A DNA stretch of 64,000 nucleotides, from positions 65,482,546-65,546,545 of the forward strand of contig NC_081408.1 in assembly GCF_030272615.1 (NCBI RefSeq), in the 5' to 3' direction. The position numbers and the translations under genes are program-made. Positions 48,299 through 60,504 of the stretch are shown here, piece after piece (position 1 is the stretch's first letter; each line of letters begins with the position of its first letter). The stretch comes from Cryptomeria japonica (taxonomy: Eukaryota > Streptophyta > Pinopsida > Cupressales > Cupressaceae). The notes under the pieces are model-generated. The model was not told the DNA's origin and did not search any database. It saw nothing but the letters and a program-made list of their open reading frames with translations.

Positions 48299-49201
48299 CT
48301 GCACTGCAGACCACCATGAAAAATTAGTTTGCACTCTTACATAAATCCAACTTAACGAAAATCAACTAGTACACATTAAAACCTTCCCACGAAAATGAGC
48401 GACAATCCCACAAATACATAACAAAACTTGCACATAAATATGTGCAGGAAACCTACACAGAAACATGTACATACAAACCAGAAAGAAATTCATAGCAGAA
48501 ATTGTACATGCAAATCAAAACAGGAATCATCTACACAACAAAATCCACAGAAAGAGTAACCAAAATAATCCCTTGGGGTTTTAAGAAGAGGTTATGCTAT
48601 TATGATGCAACTTTTATGGAACTTTTACAATGTAAACCTCAAATTACAAACTTTTGTTCTAGCTATTATTAACCAACCATTCTAAAAACCATATATTGAT
48701 TAGAAATCACTAATTCACTCTACCTTGAGGATGAAAATGTATCACGCAAAATCCAATAGCCTCCATTATTCTTGACTAAGATATAGAGTACGAATCATGT
48801 GTCCTGTAATTGATTCTAATATATTCAATCTATCTTCACCATGCTTAATTCTAACCATGTTCATCCCATTTTAGACCAACCAAAAAAAGCAATAAATTTT
48901 GGCCGTACATAGGCTTTATCACCTATCCTAGACCCATTTTTAAAGTCTGGAAATTGAATAAGGATAGAAAAAGATTAGATATCCAGACGATCCAAATTAC
49001 ATTTATACTTCATAAAGTAGTGGTTTGGATGGCATACCCATAATTCCCACCACAAGGTGCAGAGGAAAAGCCATTGAACAAAAGAAGAAACTATCTTTGG
49101 AGTACTCAAAAGAAAATAATCTTATGCAAATTGAAATCAGCACAAGAAGAGATGAAGTTGTGAAGAGCATGAAGATTTTTAGGTTCTTATATAGGCCTGC
49201 A
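48299..49201 (-). other. SWEET upstream sequence (intron 1 or promoter)
   Basis: No clear exon 1 was found. The best candidate is 48766-48724 on the minus strand. It starts ATGGAGGCTATTGG, ends at a GTAGAG donor and has the right phase to join exon 2, but its peptide (MEAIGFCVIHFHPQ) does not look like a normal SWEET N-terminus. I treat it as unproven. The stretch may instead be all intron, with exon 1 lost or beyond Copia-C. Confidence 0.35.
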
Positions 49202-49508
49202 TGTTAGGAATAATTAAGATTGTCTAGAAAATAATAGAATATTTCTAGAGTCTTCCAGAAGCTGTTTTAAAAAAACAGAGTTGTTGTAAAAAGAAGTTTC
49301 CAGAGTTTAGAGTTTTCTAGAAAGCAAGAAGATTCCAGGCTTCAAAGATGTAATAGCTATATTTATGTGTGATTGAGGATAGCTGTTGTACACAGTTTTT
49401 TGAATTGAATATATATATATATATATATCTTTTCTAACCTTGTTTTGCCCTGTTTTTTATCTATTTATGGTTGTTGTTATGTTTTTATTTTCTGGGACTG
49501 TTTTTACA
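49202..49508 (+). repeat. Copia-C 5' LTR
   Basis: It is 307 bases, starts TGTTAGGAATAATTAAG and ends CTGTTTTTACA, immediately before the primer site. It includes an (AT)n run at about 49409-49428 that is longer than in the 3' LTR. Confidence 0.93.
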
Positions 49509-49520
49509 TGGTATCTGAGC
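49509..49520 (+). promoter_or_regulatory. Copia-C primer binding site
   Basis: TGGTATCTGAGC directly abuts the LTR. It differs at one base from the standard tRNA-Met site TGGTATCAGAGC. Confidence 0.85.
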
Positions 49521-49672
49521 TAGAAAAACATTGCTAGAGGGATTTGCTGCAGGAAAATATATTGCTGGAAGTGGTTTGTTTGCAAGGCTAATATATTATT
49601 GGAGTGTTATTTGGTTGCAAGGCTGTTATATTGCTGGAGTAATATCTGTTTGAAGACTGATTTTTTGCTAAC

Positions 49673-52600
49673 ATGGGCTCTTCAAATGAAGTTTTGCCTA
49701 TTTTTGATGGAAGTGGTTTTGCAGATTGGAAGATTGCAGTCAAAAATGCTCTAAGAGAGAAGGCTTTATGGTGGATAGTGAATAAAGAAATTGGAGAACC
49801 TCAACAAAATGACAAAGAAAAGGAGTTGTGGAAATGCAAGTTGGAGCAAGCTAGAGGTATTATTGGTAAAGCTTTGAGCCCCAATCTGAATAGAAGATTT
49901 GTTGATGTTGATAATCCAATAGAGCTGTGGGAGAATTTAGAAAAGGATTATAAAGATGCAGACATTACTAGCATGTTTAGTATAGATGAAAAATTGATGA
50001 ATTTAGATCCATCTGATTTTGGAAAAATGTTTGATTACTTCAATGAAGTTACTTTTTTAAATGCTCAACTCAAAAAAATAGGTGTTGAATATGCAAAAAA
50101 AGATTTTCAATTGATTGCAATGGTTGAAAGTAAGCTTCCCCAACCATATAAGGCATTTAAAGAATCAAGGAAAAGGGTTCTTCAACTAAATCCCAATACC
50201 CCCCAACAAACTTTTGATCAATTTTGCAAGTCTATTTTAGATGAAGAAGTTCGGCTTATTAAAGGAGGACATATTAAAAACAATCATGCATATACAGCCA
50301 AAAGTAAATTTTTAGAAATGATGGAAAAAAGAATTGGAAAGGAAATAATAAATTTTGAAATAATGAAGGTTCTAACCTTTTTTTCTAGAAATGATGGTGC
50401 AGAAAAACAAGCTGGAAGAAAACCCATTATTTGCAGGTATTGTGGAGGTGAGAATCACATGGAGAAATTTTGTTTGAAGAAAAGGGACAATGAAAGACAA
50501 CAATATAAGCCCAAGAAAGAAATTTTTAAGGATGGGAAGAAGGATAAGCATAGCTTCGTAGCCATCTCTTTAAAAAGACAAGAGAAATAAAATGAGGAGG
50601 TAATTGCTACACCCAAGAGTAAATCTAGCGTTAAGGGGGGATACTTTGCTTCAGATTCTAATAAAGAATGGATTTTAGATTCTGGGGCATCATCTCACAT
50701 GACTAGGGATAGATCTTTGTTTATTGATTTTTATGAAGGGAAGAATTCAGATCAAGAGATTTCTATTAGTAATAAAATGAAACTTCCTGTTTTAGGAACA
50801 GGGACTGTTAATGTAACAAATGGATCTTTAAAGAATGTTTTACTGGTTGAAGGATTGGGGGTGAATCTTATTTCAGTATATAAAATAGTTCAAGCTGGAT
50901 ATGAGTTTGTTGTCACTGTTGATTAAGTTATTGTTAGAGATAGAAAAAACCCAAGTAATATCATTGCTATTGGTAAAGTTGACCATGAAGAGAATCTATT
51001 TAAATTTGTGGGGTTTGTTGATGATAAATTCACACTCTCTCATGCTTTTATTGCTCAAACTGATTATATGTCAAAACTTTGGCATGCTAGACTTGGACAT
51101 ATAAATTATAAAAATTTACAGGATATGGTTAGAATGGATATGGTTAGATGATTAACAAAAATGTTAGCTTGTGAAGGTGTGTGTGAAGGTTGTGTGTTAG
51201 GGAAACATCATCGAGATCCTTTTGATTCAAGTAAAGCATGGAGAGCTAATCATCCTTTGCAACTCATTCATAGTGATTTATGTGAACCAGGCTATCCTTC
51301 ACTTTCAGGTGCCAGGTACCTTCTCACTTTTATTGATGATTACAATAGGAGAGTATGGGTTTATTTTCTTGAAAGGAAAAATGAAGTATTTGAAGTTTTT
51401 CAGAAGTTTAAGGTATTAGTTGAAAATCAAAGTGGGAAAACAATTAAATGCTTAAGAACCGATAATGGGGGTGAATATTGCAATTATGCATTTGAGTCAT
51501 TTTGTGAAAATTATGGTATTAAGGTGCAAAGAACAGTTCCTTATACTCCTCAACAAAACAGGGTGGTTGAACGAATGAATAGAACTCTTTTAGAAATGGT
51601 TCATTGTATGTTGCATTTTAAAAGTTTACATAATAAATTTTGGGGTTTGGCTATTTCTTGTGTTGCACATATTATAAATAGAATTCCCACTAAAGCTCTC
51701 ACATATATCACTCCTGAAGAAGCGTGGAGTGGTAGGAAACCTCACATTGGTTATTTTAAAGTTTTTGGGTGTATTGCTTAGGCACACATTCCTGATGAAA
51801 AGAGGAAAAAGTTAGAACCAAAGAGTCATAAGTGTTTGTTTATGGGTTATAGTGAAGAATCAAAGGCTTATAGGTTATATTATTTGACAACAAACAAGGT
51901 CTTTGTTAGTAGAGATGTGAAGTTTGATGAGCATTCACAACTTACAGCCACTCCCTCTCACTCTACAACAACAAATGCTTCTCATTTTTCAGATATTTTA
52001 GAAAGCAATGGTGACTACATTGATGAGGATACAAATGATGACAATACTATTGAAAATGAAACAACTAATGCTTGTAATCAGTCATTTTCTGCAGGTAGTG
52101 ATGATGAAGAAGATGACTTTTCAGCTAGACAAAAGACAAGGAGTGTTGAAGAAATATATGGGCAAGGCTCAAGGATTTAAGCACGAAATGGTAGTGCTCT
52201 CATGGCTAAAGTATTGCATGTAAATGACCCAAGATCATATGAGGAAGCTAGTGGGAAGAAAGAATGGGAGTAAGCTATGAAAGAAGAATATGATCCTTTG
52301 GTAAAAAATAAAACTTGGGAACTTGTGCCACTTCCCAAAGATAAGAATGTGATTGGTTGCAAATGGGTTTATAAAACAAAATTTAAATCAGATGGTGCTA
52401 TAGAAAAATTTAAAGCTAGATTGGTGGCTAAGGGATTCAATCAAAAAGTGGGTGTTGATTATGAAGAAATGTTTGCTCCTGTCATTAAAATGAATACAAT
52501 TAGAATTATTCTTTCTTTGGCTACTAGTCTTGGCTGGCATATTCATCAAATGGATGTCAAAAATGCTTTCTTAAATGGAGATTTATATGAAGAAATATAT

Positions 52601-53768
52601 ATGGATCAACCACCAAGTTTTGTAGATCAGCAACATCCTAATCTTGTTTGCAGATTAAAGAAGTCACTTTATGGACTTAAGCAGGCACCAAGGGCATGGA
52701 ATGAGAAGATTGATAGGTATTTTCGGCTTCATGGGTTTAAAAAATGTAAATCAGATCCAAAACTTTATGTGAAGAAAGTGCAAAATGACATTATTATTGT
52801 TGCAGTTTATGTAGATGATTTGCTTATAGCTGGATCAAATATTGGGTTGATTAATGACTTAAAATCAGATCTTAAGGGAACATTTTTTATGAGTGATTTG
52901 TGTGAACTAAATTATTTTCTTGGCTTGCAAGTTAGTAGGCTTCATGATGGGTTGTTTATTTCTAAAACAAAATATGCTTTGGATTTTTTAGAAAAATTTC
53001 AAATGGTTGAATGCAAGCTAGCCCCTACTCCTTTTCAATCTGGAGTTAAGCTTACTAAGGAATGTACTTCCAAGAAGGTGGATGCTACTTTATATAGACA
53101 GCTTGTTGGTAGCTTGGTTTATCTGACACATTCTAGACCAGACATTTGTTTTGCAGTCAATATGGTATCTAGATTTATGCAAGAACCAATAGAAAGTCAT
53201 TGGTTGGCTGCCAAAAAGATTTTGCGATACATTCGTGGAACCATTTACTATGGTATACATTATAGTTACAAGTCTTCAGCTTCTTTGATTGGCTTTACAG
53301 ATTCAGACTGGGGAGGTGATATAAATGACAGGAAATCTACTGGTGGTTATATTTTTCAGCTTGGGTCAGGTCCAATTACATGGAGCAGCCAAAAAACAAA
53401 CAACTACATCATTGTCCTCATGTGAAGCAGAATATAGAGCAACAAAAGAAGCTGGAAAGGAAGCAGTTTGGATTCGCAACCTTTTATTTGAGCTTGGTTT
53501 TGGACAAAGTTCAGCTACTCCTTTGTATTGTGATAATCATAGTGCTATACAAGTTGCAAATAATCATGTTTTTCATGCTAAAACAAAACACATTGAGATT
53601 GATGTTCACTATATTCGGGATCTTGTTCAAACCAATTTTGTTAATCTCCAATTCTGTCCAAGTGAAGACCAAGCAGCTGATATATTTACTAAGAGTATGC
53701 TTGAGGCCAAATTTCTGAAATTACGGGGTATGCTAGGCATGATTGAGGTGAACATTAAGGGGGGATAG
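49673..53768 (+). pseudogene. Copia-C gag-pol polyprotein, one frame with six stops and one frameshift
   Basis: A single frame runs from MGSSNEVLPIFDGSGFADWK to about 53390. Gag has an intact zinc knuckle CRYCGGENHMEKFC (about 50435). The protease has LDSGASSHMT. The integrase has WHARLGHINY, CEGCVLGKHH, SDLCEP, LRTDNGGEY and NRVVERMNR, so all catalytic residues are present. The RT (52277 on) has WVYKTKFKSDGA and VYVDDLLIAG. The RNase H has TDSDWGGDINDRKST, then SSCEAEYRA and DNHSAIQ. In-frame stops lie near 50588, 50922, 51148, 51779, 52178 and 52273. An extra A near 53393 shifts the RNase H end into another frame (to 53768). Copies with those defects cannot make a full polyprotein. Confidence 0.93.
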
Positions 53769-53864
53769 TAATATAATGTTCCCCTTTCTTTTGATTTTTC
53801 TTTGTATTCTTCTAGCCAATCTTAAGGGGGGATGTTAGAAATATTTAAGATTGTCTAGAAAATA
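53754..53864 (+). repeat. Copia-C duplicated polypurine tract and duplicated LTR start
   Basis: TTAAGGGGGGAT occurs twice (about 53756-53767 and 53822-53833). A partial LTR start, TGTTAGAAATATTTAAGATT, lies at 53833-53864 just before the true LTR start TGTTAGGAATAATTAAGATT at 53865. So the first 32 or so LTR bases are in tandem. The 5' LTR shows one copy only. Confidence 0.75.
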
Positions 53865-54160
53865 TGTTAGGAATAATTAAGATTGTCTAGAAAATAATAG
53901 AATATTTCTAGAGTCTTCCAAGAGTTGTTTTAAAAAAATAGAGCTGTTGTAAAAAGAAGATTCCAGAGTTTAGAGTTTTCTAGAAAGCAAGAAGATTCTA
54001 GGCTTCAAAGATGTAATAGCTATATATATGTGTGATTGAGGACAACTGCTGTACACAGTTTTTGAATTGAATATATATATCTTTTCTAACCCTATTTTGC
54101 CCTGTTTTTTATCTGTTTATGGTTGCTGTTATGTTTTTATTTTCTGGGACTGTTTTTACA
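53865..54160 (+). repeat. Copia-C 3' LTR
   Basis: It starts TGTTAGGAATAATTAAG and ends CTGTTTTTACA, followed by target duplication CTGCA. It matches the 5' LTR along its length. Confidence 0.93.
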
Positions 54161-54165
54161 CTGCA

Positions 54166-55690
54166 TCCTGCTCACGAAAAACGTCGTATCATATTCTACA
54201 GTGGACTGTATGAAGAAAGCACTAGTGAACAATTTGCTTTTATCTTTACACATCATAGTTATTGGAGACCAGCTCATTACAGAGCTTACAGTCAACTTGT
54301 CAGATGGAAATGGCTTTTCCTATGTTCTGGTATGGTTATCATCTCCCTCGGTCCTTTTCTGTATCTCTATATAGCAAAATGCACTACAGCCAGAGAATTA
54401 TTTCATGATATTTCAAGGATTCGTTTCCAAAACGTACAGATGCCCAGGAAGAACAGTATAGAGTAGTGATTCTGGGTGAAAAGAGACATTCTATAGTCGA
54501 TACAAAGTGTGGGATACCGATCACTCTTAGTGATTGTGAGAAAAATACATTGAACTTTTTTTTATACTATAAAAGATATCTAGATGTATGTATATCATCT
54601 ATACAAGTTTATCACATGTACCATCTTTCTCCCCTATTAGATCATTCACTCAAATACACGTAGATTCCATGTCATTAACAGTGTGTATTAGATACCCCAA
54701 TTTGCATTTTCATCTAGAGAGATCAACAAATTGGAGTTAAACTACTCTTAATCACGAAAATACTTGCCCAAAAATCTCCACCATGGTCAGTTTTGCAGGT
54801 CTAAGCTGTAAAGTTTGTAGCCAATATCGTTTTTTTGCTTTGGCAAGAAGCCTCAAAACAAAGGTGGCCAACATGATCAATTTTCTTCTGAGCGGTTGAG
54901 TATTTCAACTCTTCTTTTAAATACTCTTTCTTTTTGCTCTTGATTGCGTGTATTTTTCTTTATTTTATTTGCCCGTCTCATTCTATGCTTCTGTTCAAGG
55001 ACAGTTCAATCTTTTAGCAATGTTTCTTTCTAAGAAAAAAAATTGGTAATTTTTTTTTTCTTCCAAAGCTTAGATTCGTAAATTTTGTTCAAAAATATGC
55101 TTGCAAGCCTTGGATTTAATACCGTCACGGCATGCAAGGTGAGTGTGTTTAGCTATGTGTATTGGAATCTATTTTCACAAGTCACCCATTAATTCCAGGC
55201 TGTAGCACAGTTGCAAGCTGTACAACAGTATCATACATTCAAATGGGTCAGTGTCCATTGAATTATTGGTATGGAATTTTTTAGGTTACAATTGTAATTA
55301 TATGTTTTTGTTATTAATGGCTTTTTATTGATCAAAATTAAAATATTATAATAAAAATAAATAGTAGTATGAAGAGAGAACCGCATAGGAAAGAAAAGAA
55401 TAAGACAAGAATAAGACTAACAACAGTTTTACAAAATTACATCATTAATTAGTTCTTTAATCAGTTTATACAATTCAATAAAGGATACAACATAGTAAGA
55501 GAATATACAACGAGCTAAACCAAAAGAGTTCATGAAATATAATAGTTAAAGTTGCAAAAATTAGTGTTTAATATTTATCTAATTGTATTTAACATCTTTT
55601 TTTGTGTCATTTCTTAACCTGAGAACATAAAAAGATGAAGTAAAACTTTAACATCTCTACTTTCTCATGTCAAAGTAAAACTTTAATAAT
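54166..55690. other. Intergenic sequence beyond Copia-C
   Basis: No gene is supported. A plus-strand ORF crossing out of the LTR (to 54466) has no family I recognise. A short ATG stretch at 55098-55139 ends at a good GTGAGT donor, but no following exon was found. SWEET exon 1 was not found here on the minus strand either. Confidence 0.4.
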
Positions 55691-56010
55691 AAAATGTAAT
55701 ATATTATAGGGTAACAAGTTAAGTAGGTTTGATCTTGTTAGAAACCCCATGGTTAATTATGTTTGAGTTGGAGTTGAGATTATGAACTAATATTCATGAA
55801 ATATGGTTTAATGAGTTTGAGTAAGAAACTATAAAACCAATGCCACACTAAAAATTTATGAGTAAAATGTAATATACTATTTGGTTACAAATTAAATAGA
55901 TTTGATTAGGGAAGAAATTTCATGGTTAATTATTTTTGAGTTGAACTTCACATTATGAACTACTCTTCATGAAATGTGGTTTAATGAGTTTTAGTCAAAA
56001 AATACACAAC
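55691..56010 (+). repeat. Two-copy tandem duplication, unit 173 bp
   Basis: AAAATGTAATATA starts at 55691 and again at 55864. Both halves continue with GGTTAATTAT, GAGTTG, ATTATGAACTA, TTCATGAAAT and TGGTTTAATGAGTTT. The halves are clearly diverged, so the duplication is old. Confidence 0.8.
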
Positions 56011-58665
56011 ACACAATTGAATATTGTTAAATAATTACAACTATTAAAACTATCACTAAAAGGACAACAAATAAGTCATCCAAGCATCAATGATTCAAAA
56101 AACACTTTTAATTATAGTCAAGTTCATTGTTATATAGTAAGGTCATAAAAGATGGTTTTCATGACTCTCTCCAAAATACATTAAAAGGATAAAATGTGGA
56201 GAATGCTAGGATTAAAGAAGATGAAACAATCAAGATTTAGGAATGTTTAGTTACTAAAGAATCATATGATCTTCTCTAACATTTATTGTCTCTTTCTTTA
56301 TAATGCCTCTAAGAGGGGTCATTATAATGTTATCTTATGTTTCCTTGGAAATTTGGTTAAATGTACATTACATTGTTTCAACCTTTTATTTTGAGAATTG
56401 TTGTAATATGATTAATTAAAAGTGTAACAACAACTATAATGCTTATATGTTGTTCCTACATTGTTGCTTGTACAAGATAATTCTATGAAGGGATCAAGAA
56501 TTCATTGAAAACTATTATAATATTTCATGAGATAGAACTTGAGAAGGAAATCTCTCCTGTAAAATTTCTTTTTATTTTAGCATATCTATGTCAATTATTG
56601 GTGTCTACATTTTATTTATAATTATTAACTTCAATGATAGAAATTTTTTTTTTATATTTTTATATTTTAATTTAGAATGCCAACTTAATCATACCATCTA
56701 TAGTACGAAAATAAGTAAATTTACCTAATTAATCTAGGCTAATAAGAAAATAAAAATAATTTAGCACATTTAATATTGACTGATTTCATAGCTAGGTCTT
56801 GATTAATTAAAAGTGGGTTAGACCTATACCATTACATTACTGCAAAAAAATGCCACCTATGACACATGAGAAGTGCATACCTAGCTAAAGAAATAACCTA
56901 GATTACAAAAAAAGGCAGAGAACCACTAAGCACTAACTAAAGATCACAGACAAAACCAACAACAAAAATTACATCAAAACAAGAAAACCACTAAAGACAA
57001 AAAGAGATAGCCTAATGGGTGGAGGCATTGCCTTCTTTTCAATCCTCACATAAATTAAGGACTTTATCAAAGAAATACATTTGTTTTATTAGATTAATTT
57101 ATAGAGTTTGGAGTACTAGAATCTGGAGAGTCTTTGACCATGGAAGTATGGGGCTCCATAAAAGTAGAAGGGGATAAAATGTGTCTCTTTCATTTGACTT
57201 TCATGTGGTCAATTTTTTCCTATATAAAATTTAGAGACTGTATTTTTAAGAACCATTTCTTGGCTTCACATATAGATATATCCAATTTTACACTTAAGGA
57301 TATCCTAGTTTTCCTTCAATTATAAAAAATTCTTTTTTTTATTTTTATATGACACCTCCTCAAAAAGCTCTTTTAACATCCCCTCAATTATCTCATGATT
57401 TTCAAACTTCCTACCCATATTGCTTGCCACTTCCTAGACATGCTCATCCTTTACTTCCATAGCCCATTCATCCGCTCTTGCCCCAACCTCTACTACAACC
57501 TCAATTTGGTTGATCTGCCTAATAGCCACAATGAGTTATGATGAGAGCCATTTGATCACTAGTTCATGTCACTCCACATTCTCCTCCATCTTTAAAATCC
57601 GAAACTCCAAGTTAAGGGGGCTCTCCTTGGTGACAGGTGTCTCCTTATTAGGGAAGAAGGGGACAACCTCCTTAGAAGCCACATAGTACCATTTGGATTT
57701 TGAATCCTCAATCTCCTCCTCTTCGCCTAACTTCATCACCTCCACTTTCTTAGGAGGTAGAGTTGACGAGAGATTCTTCTTTGCTTCTCTAATGGGGTTA
57801 AAGTGGGTGGGTACAATATTATGTTTGGAAGAGGAACCGATAGTAGGGCTGGGTTTCATCATAGGAGCCCCAAAAATCTCAATCACCAAATTTTGGTTTG
57901 GCAAGGGGTTAGGAGGATTTGGCTAGGACCCACTGAGAGGAATTAATGCAAGGTGAAAGTTATAAAGCCTAAGAATCAAGCACAGATGGAGGGGTAGGGA
58001 ATTTTTAGACTTAGATCTACAGACAGATTGAGACAATGAAGAACAAACCCAATAAGTGAAATTCATTTGAATACCATACCTTAGGTGGTTTAACATTGGG
58101 AAAAGTTAGGTGTGAAATATATTGTAACACCCATCCAAAGTGAAGAATTTCATCAAAAACATGGTTGTATCTTTCAATTTTATAGGAAGCTCTTTCTTAT
58201 TATACCCACTTTGTAGCCTCGATACTCCTTCTCCTTCCTTGAAGAATTCCTTAAATTCCTCTTTATAAGATCTCTTTGACTTCTTTGGGGAGGTTATACT
58301 ATCTTGTGGTAGCCTAGTAATGATGACAATCAAATTAGGCATGACTTTGAATGCGATCTTTCCAATCTTCGCCTCCACCTTTCGCAAGCTTCGACAAAAT
58401 TCTTGGAGAACAATAATTAGGTTGGTCAATATGTGAACAAATTAATAAATATGGAAATTAAAATGAGAATGATTAGGTGTCTATTGTTGGGAAAAATAAT
58501 GAAGAAGTTATGCTAACATCATATAATAGAATTTTTCCCTAGGGTAAATAAGTATAATATCTTTGAAAGGCTTGTTCTCTAAAAATTTATAGAAACCCAA
58601 AAAGTTGTATTGATTAGTCCGACAAACCATTGATTTTTTTCTAATCATTGCAGGTTTGGTTGAAA
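56011..58665. other. AT-rich intergenic DNA with two unrecognised minus-strand ORFs
   Basis: The minus-strand ORFs 57904-57569 (with KSKWYYVASKEVVPFFPNKE) and 58429-58106 (starting MTNLIIVLQEFCRSLRKVEA) are near each other and could be parts of one decayed gene. I know no family for them and do not call a gene. The rest shows nothing I can name. Confidence 0.35.
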
Positions 58666-58826
58666 GTTTGACCTCTAATATTTGATGATATTTTAAGGAT
58701 TATAGAATTTTAAAACACATTATGATAATCTTTTGAATTGATAGGGGTTTGATCTCTAATATTTGACGATAATTTAAGCATTATAAAATTTTAAAACACA
58801 TTATGATAATATTTTATATTGATTGG
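58666..58826 (+). repeat. Two-copy tandem duplication, unit about 81 bp
   Basis: GTTTGACCTCTAATATTTGA at 58666 recurs as GTTTGATCTCTAATATTTGA at 58747. Both are followed by TTTTAAAACACATTATGATAAT. Confidence 0.85.
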
Positions 58827-60504
58827 GGTCAAGTTATCCTAAGCTAGTTGCCTTGGTTGATAAGATTTACAACTCAAGTGAATATGTGGTGACCAAACAC
58901 AAGTGTGCCAATAGCATGTATGAAAACAATGCAAGTTATAGATATGTATCTCTTAGCAAATTAAAACTTGTTCTAAACATTATTTATATTTCCAAAAATG
59001 TAACATATGAAATAATGTTAAATCGAGTGTCTTTAAGATAAGAAATAACAATATATTGCACAAACATATACCAAATTATCTTACAATGGCTAGTGAAAAA
59101 GGGGCTATAAAGTTGGAATTTAAATTTAAAATTTAAAATTTTAAGGTCATACACCATGGGAGGAATTTCAAGTAGCACAAAAATGAACATAGCTAAAGAA
59201 GCAATTTTCTTGAGGTTGAGAGTGAATGTGATGAGCTAAGCATGAATAAAGTTTCATAAATATGTAGAAATGAATACAAATTATGGATAGAGAGATGTGA
59301 CGCAAAATCTAACACAGAAATTTACCACTTGTCAATATATAATTTCTTTAAATACATTTACCACCAAAAGAAAGATAGAGGTAAATGAGAAATGTTTATA
59401 CTAGTTATGAATCATTAAATGATTTAATCACCCGAACTAATTTTGCAAGTTAGCATCTAACCTTTTAACACAATAGATTTTAGCAAACCATAAACAAAAA
59501 ATCTTAATTTAAAAATGACCTTTAAAATCAACAGAAATAATATTTGATAAAATTTATATTTATGATATAACCTTTAAAAAATCAAATTCTTCATTACAAA
59601 TATTAAAAAAATCAAAACTTTCACTATCAAACCAACTAAGAATGAGTTAAACCAACTCGATATAAACAACAAAGACGTCTACCAAACTGTTTGAAAAACT
59701 TGGAGCTGCAGTGAGAAGGACCAATAGACAGTCCAAATACAGCTCAATCTCTATGGAATCAAACTTTTGTTGATAAATAATTATTATTTAATACATTTTA
59801 TTTACTGTATGTTGTGATTGTTTGACACCCATTAAGGCACTCTGAAACAGGACAACTAGTCAACGAATCAGATTTGTTTTCTTCTTTGATCTCACCTGTT
59901 TCATTTGTAGCTTTGTTTTGCAACCATCCTTTCATCTCTATAAAGTTGTAGGTGTAGTCTTTTAAGGAAACGTGAGCGTGGGCCATCTAGAAGAGGCACG
60001 TAACGTAGGACCAAGATCCAATACTTCATAATATGTTGTAGTAAGGAGCAGCTTAATTGTTTCTTGCAATATTGTACTTTGTAGAATATTATGATGCGGT
60101 AAGGATCATCTATTTGTCTTTTGTACTTTATTTTGTGGAATTATAATATAAATATAGTATAAAGATTATTTGATGGAATCTTTTATGTATATAAGTTAAA
60201 AAATTGTCTATTTGGAGATTTGTTTTCCCCACTAACAATTCTATAGGATCCAAGAATTTGTTGATGAGCATCATGTAAAATGTTTTTAAATTTTTTTTTG
60301 ATGTTTAAAGGAAGGGAGTTGTTCCCTATGGTAACACACTAAAAGAAGTTACAAAATTGATTTCAATAAATATATAAAAAATAATATTATCTCTAAATAA
60401 AATTAGATTAATATTATTACTCAATAAGTTTTATTATAGTTTACAAAGATGTCTATGTATAAATTGTTCTACTTTTTAGTATATTTTAATACAATAAGAA
60501 TTGA
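58827..60504. other. AT-rich intergenic DNA
   Basis: Only short, low-complexity ORFs occur here and none resembles a known family. I see nothing else to report. Confidence 0.45.

Larger units (their letters stand above)
49202..54160 (+). mobile_element. Copia-C, full-length LTR retrotransposon with perfect target duplication
   Basis: Short LTRs (49202-49508 and 53865-54160) flank a plus-strand Copia gag-pol of about 4.1 kb. CTGCA precedes the 5' LTR (49197-49201) and follows the 3' LTR (54161-54165), a perfect 5-base target duplication. By eye the LTRs differ at about 15 positions plus an AT-run length change, so they are a few percent diverged. It is inserted upstream of SWEET exon 2 on the strand opposite to that gene. 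Confidence 0.95.

Noticed and set aside
48724-48766. Possible SWEET exon 1
   Set aside because: The phase and donor fit, but the peptide lacks the usual hydrophobic FGxxGN-type start. Kept only as a weak candidate.
54119-54466. Plus-strand ORF of 115 codons after Copia-C
   Set aside because: It begins inside the LTR, has no family match, and crosses the insertion junction.
57569-58429. Two neighbouring minus-strand ORFs
   Set aside because: No recognised domain, a frame break between them, and no splice evidence.
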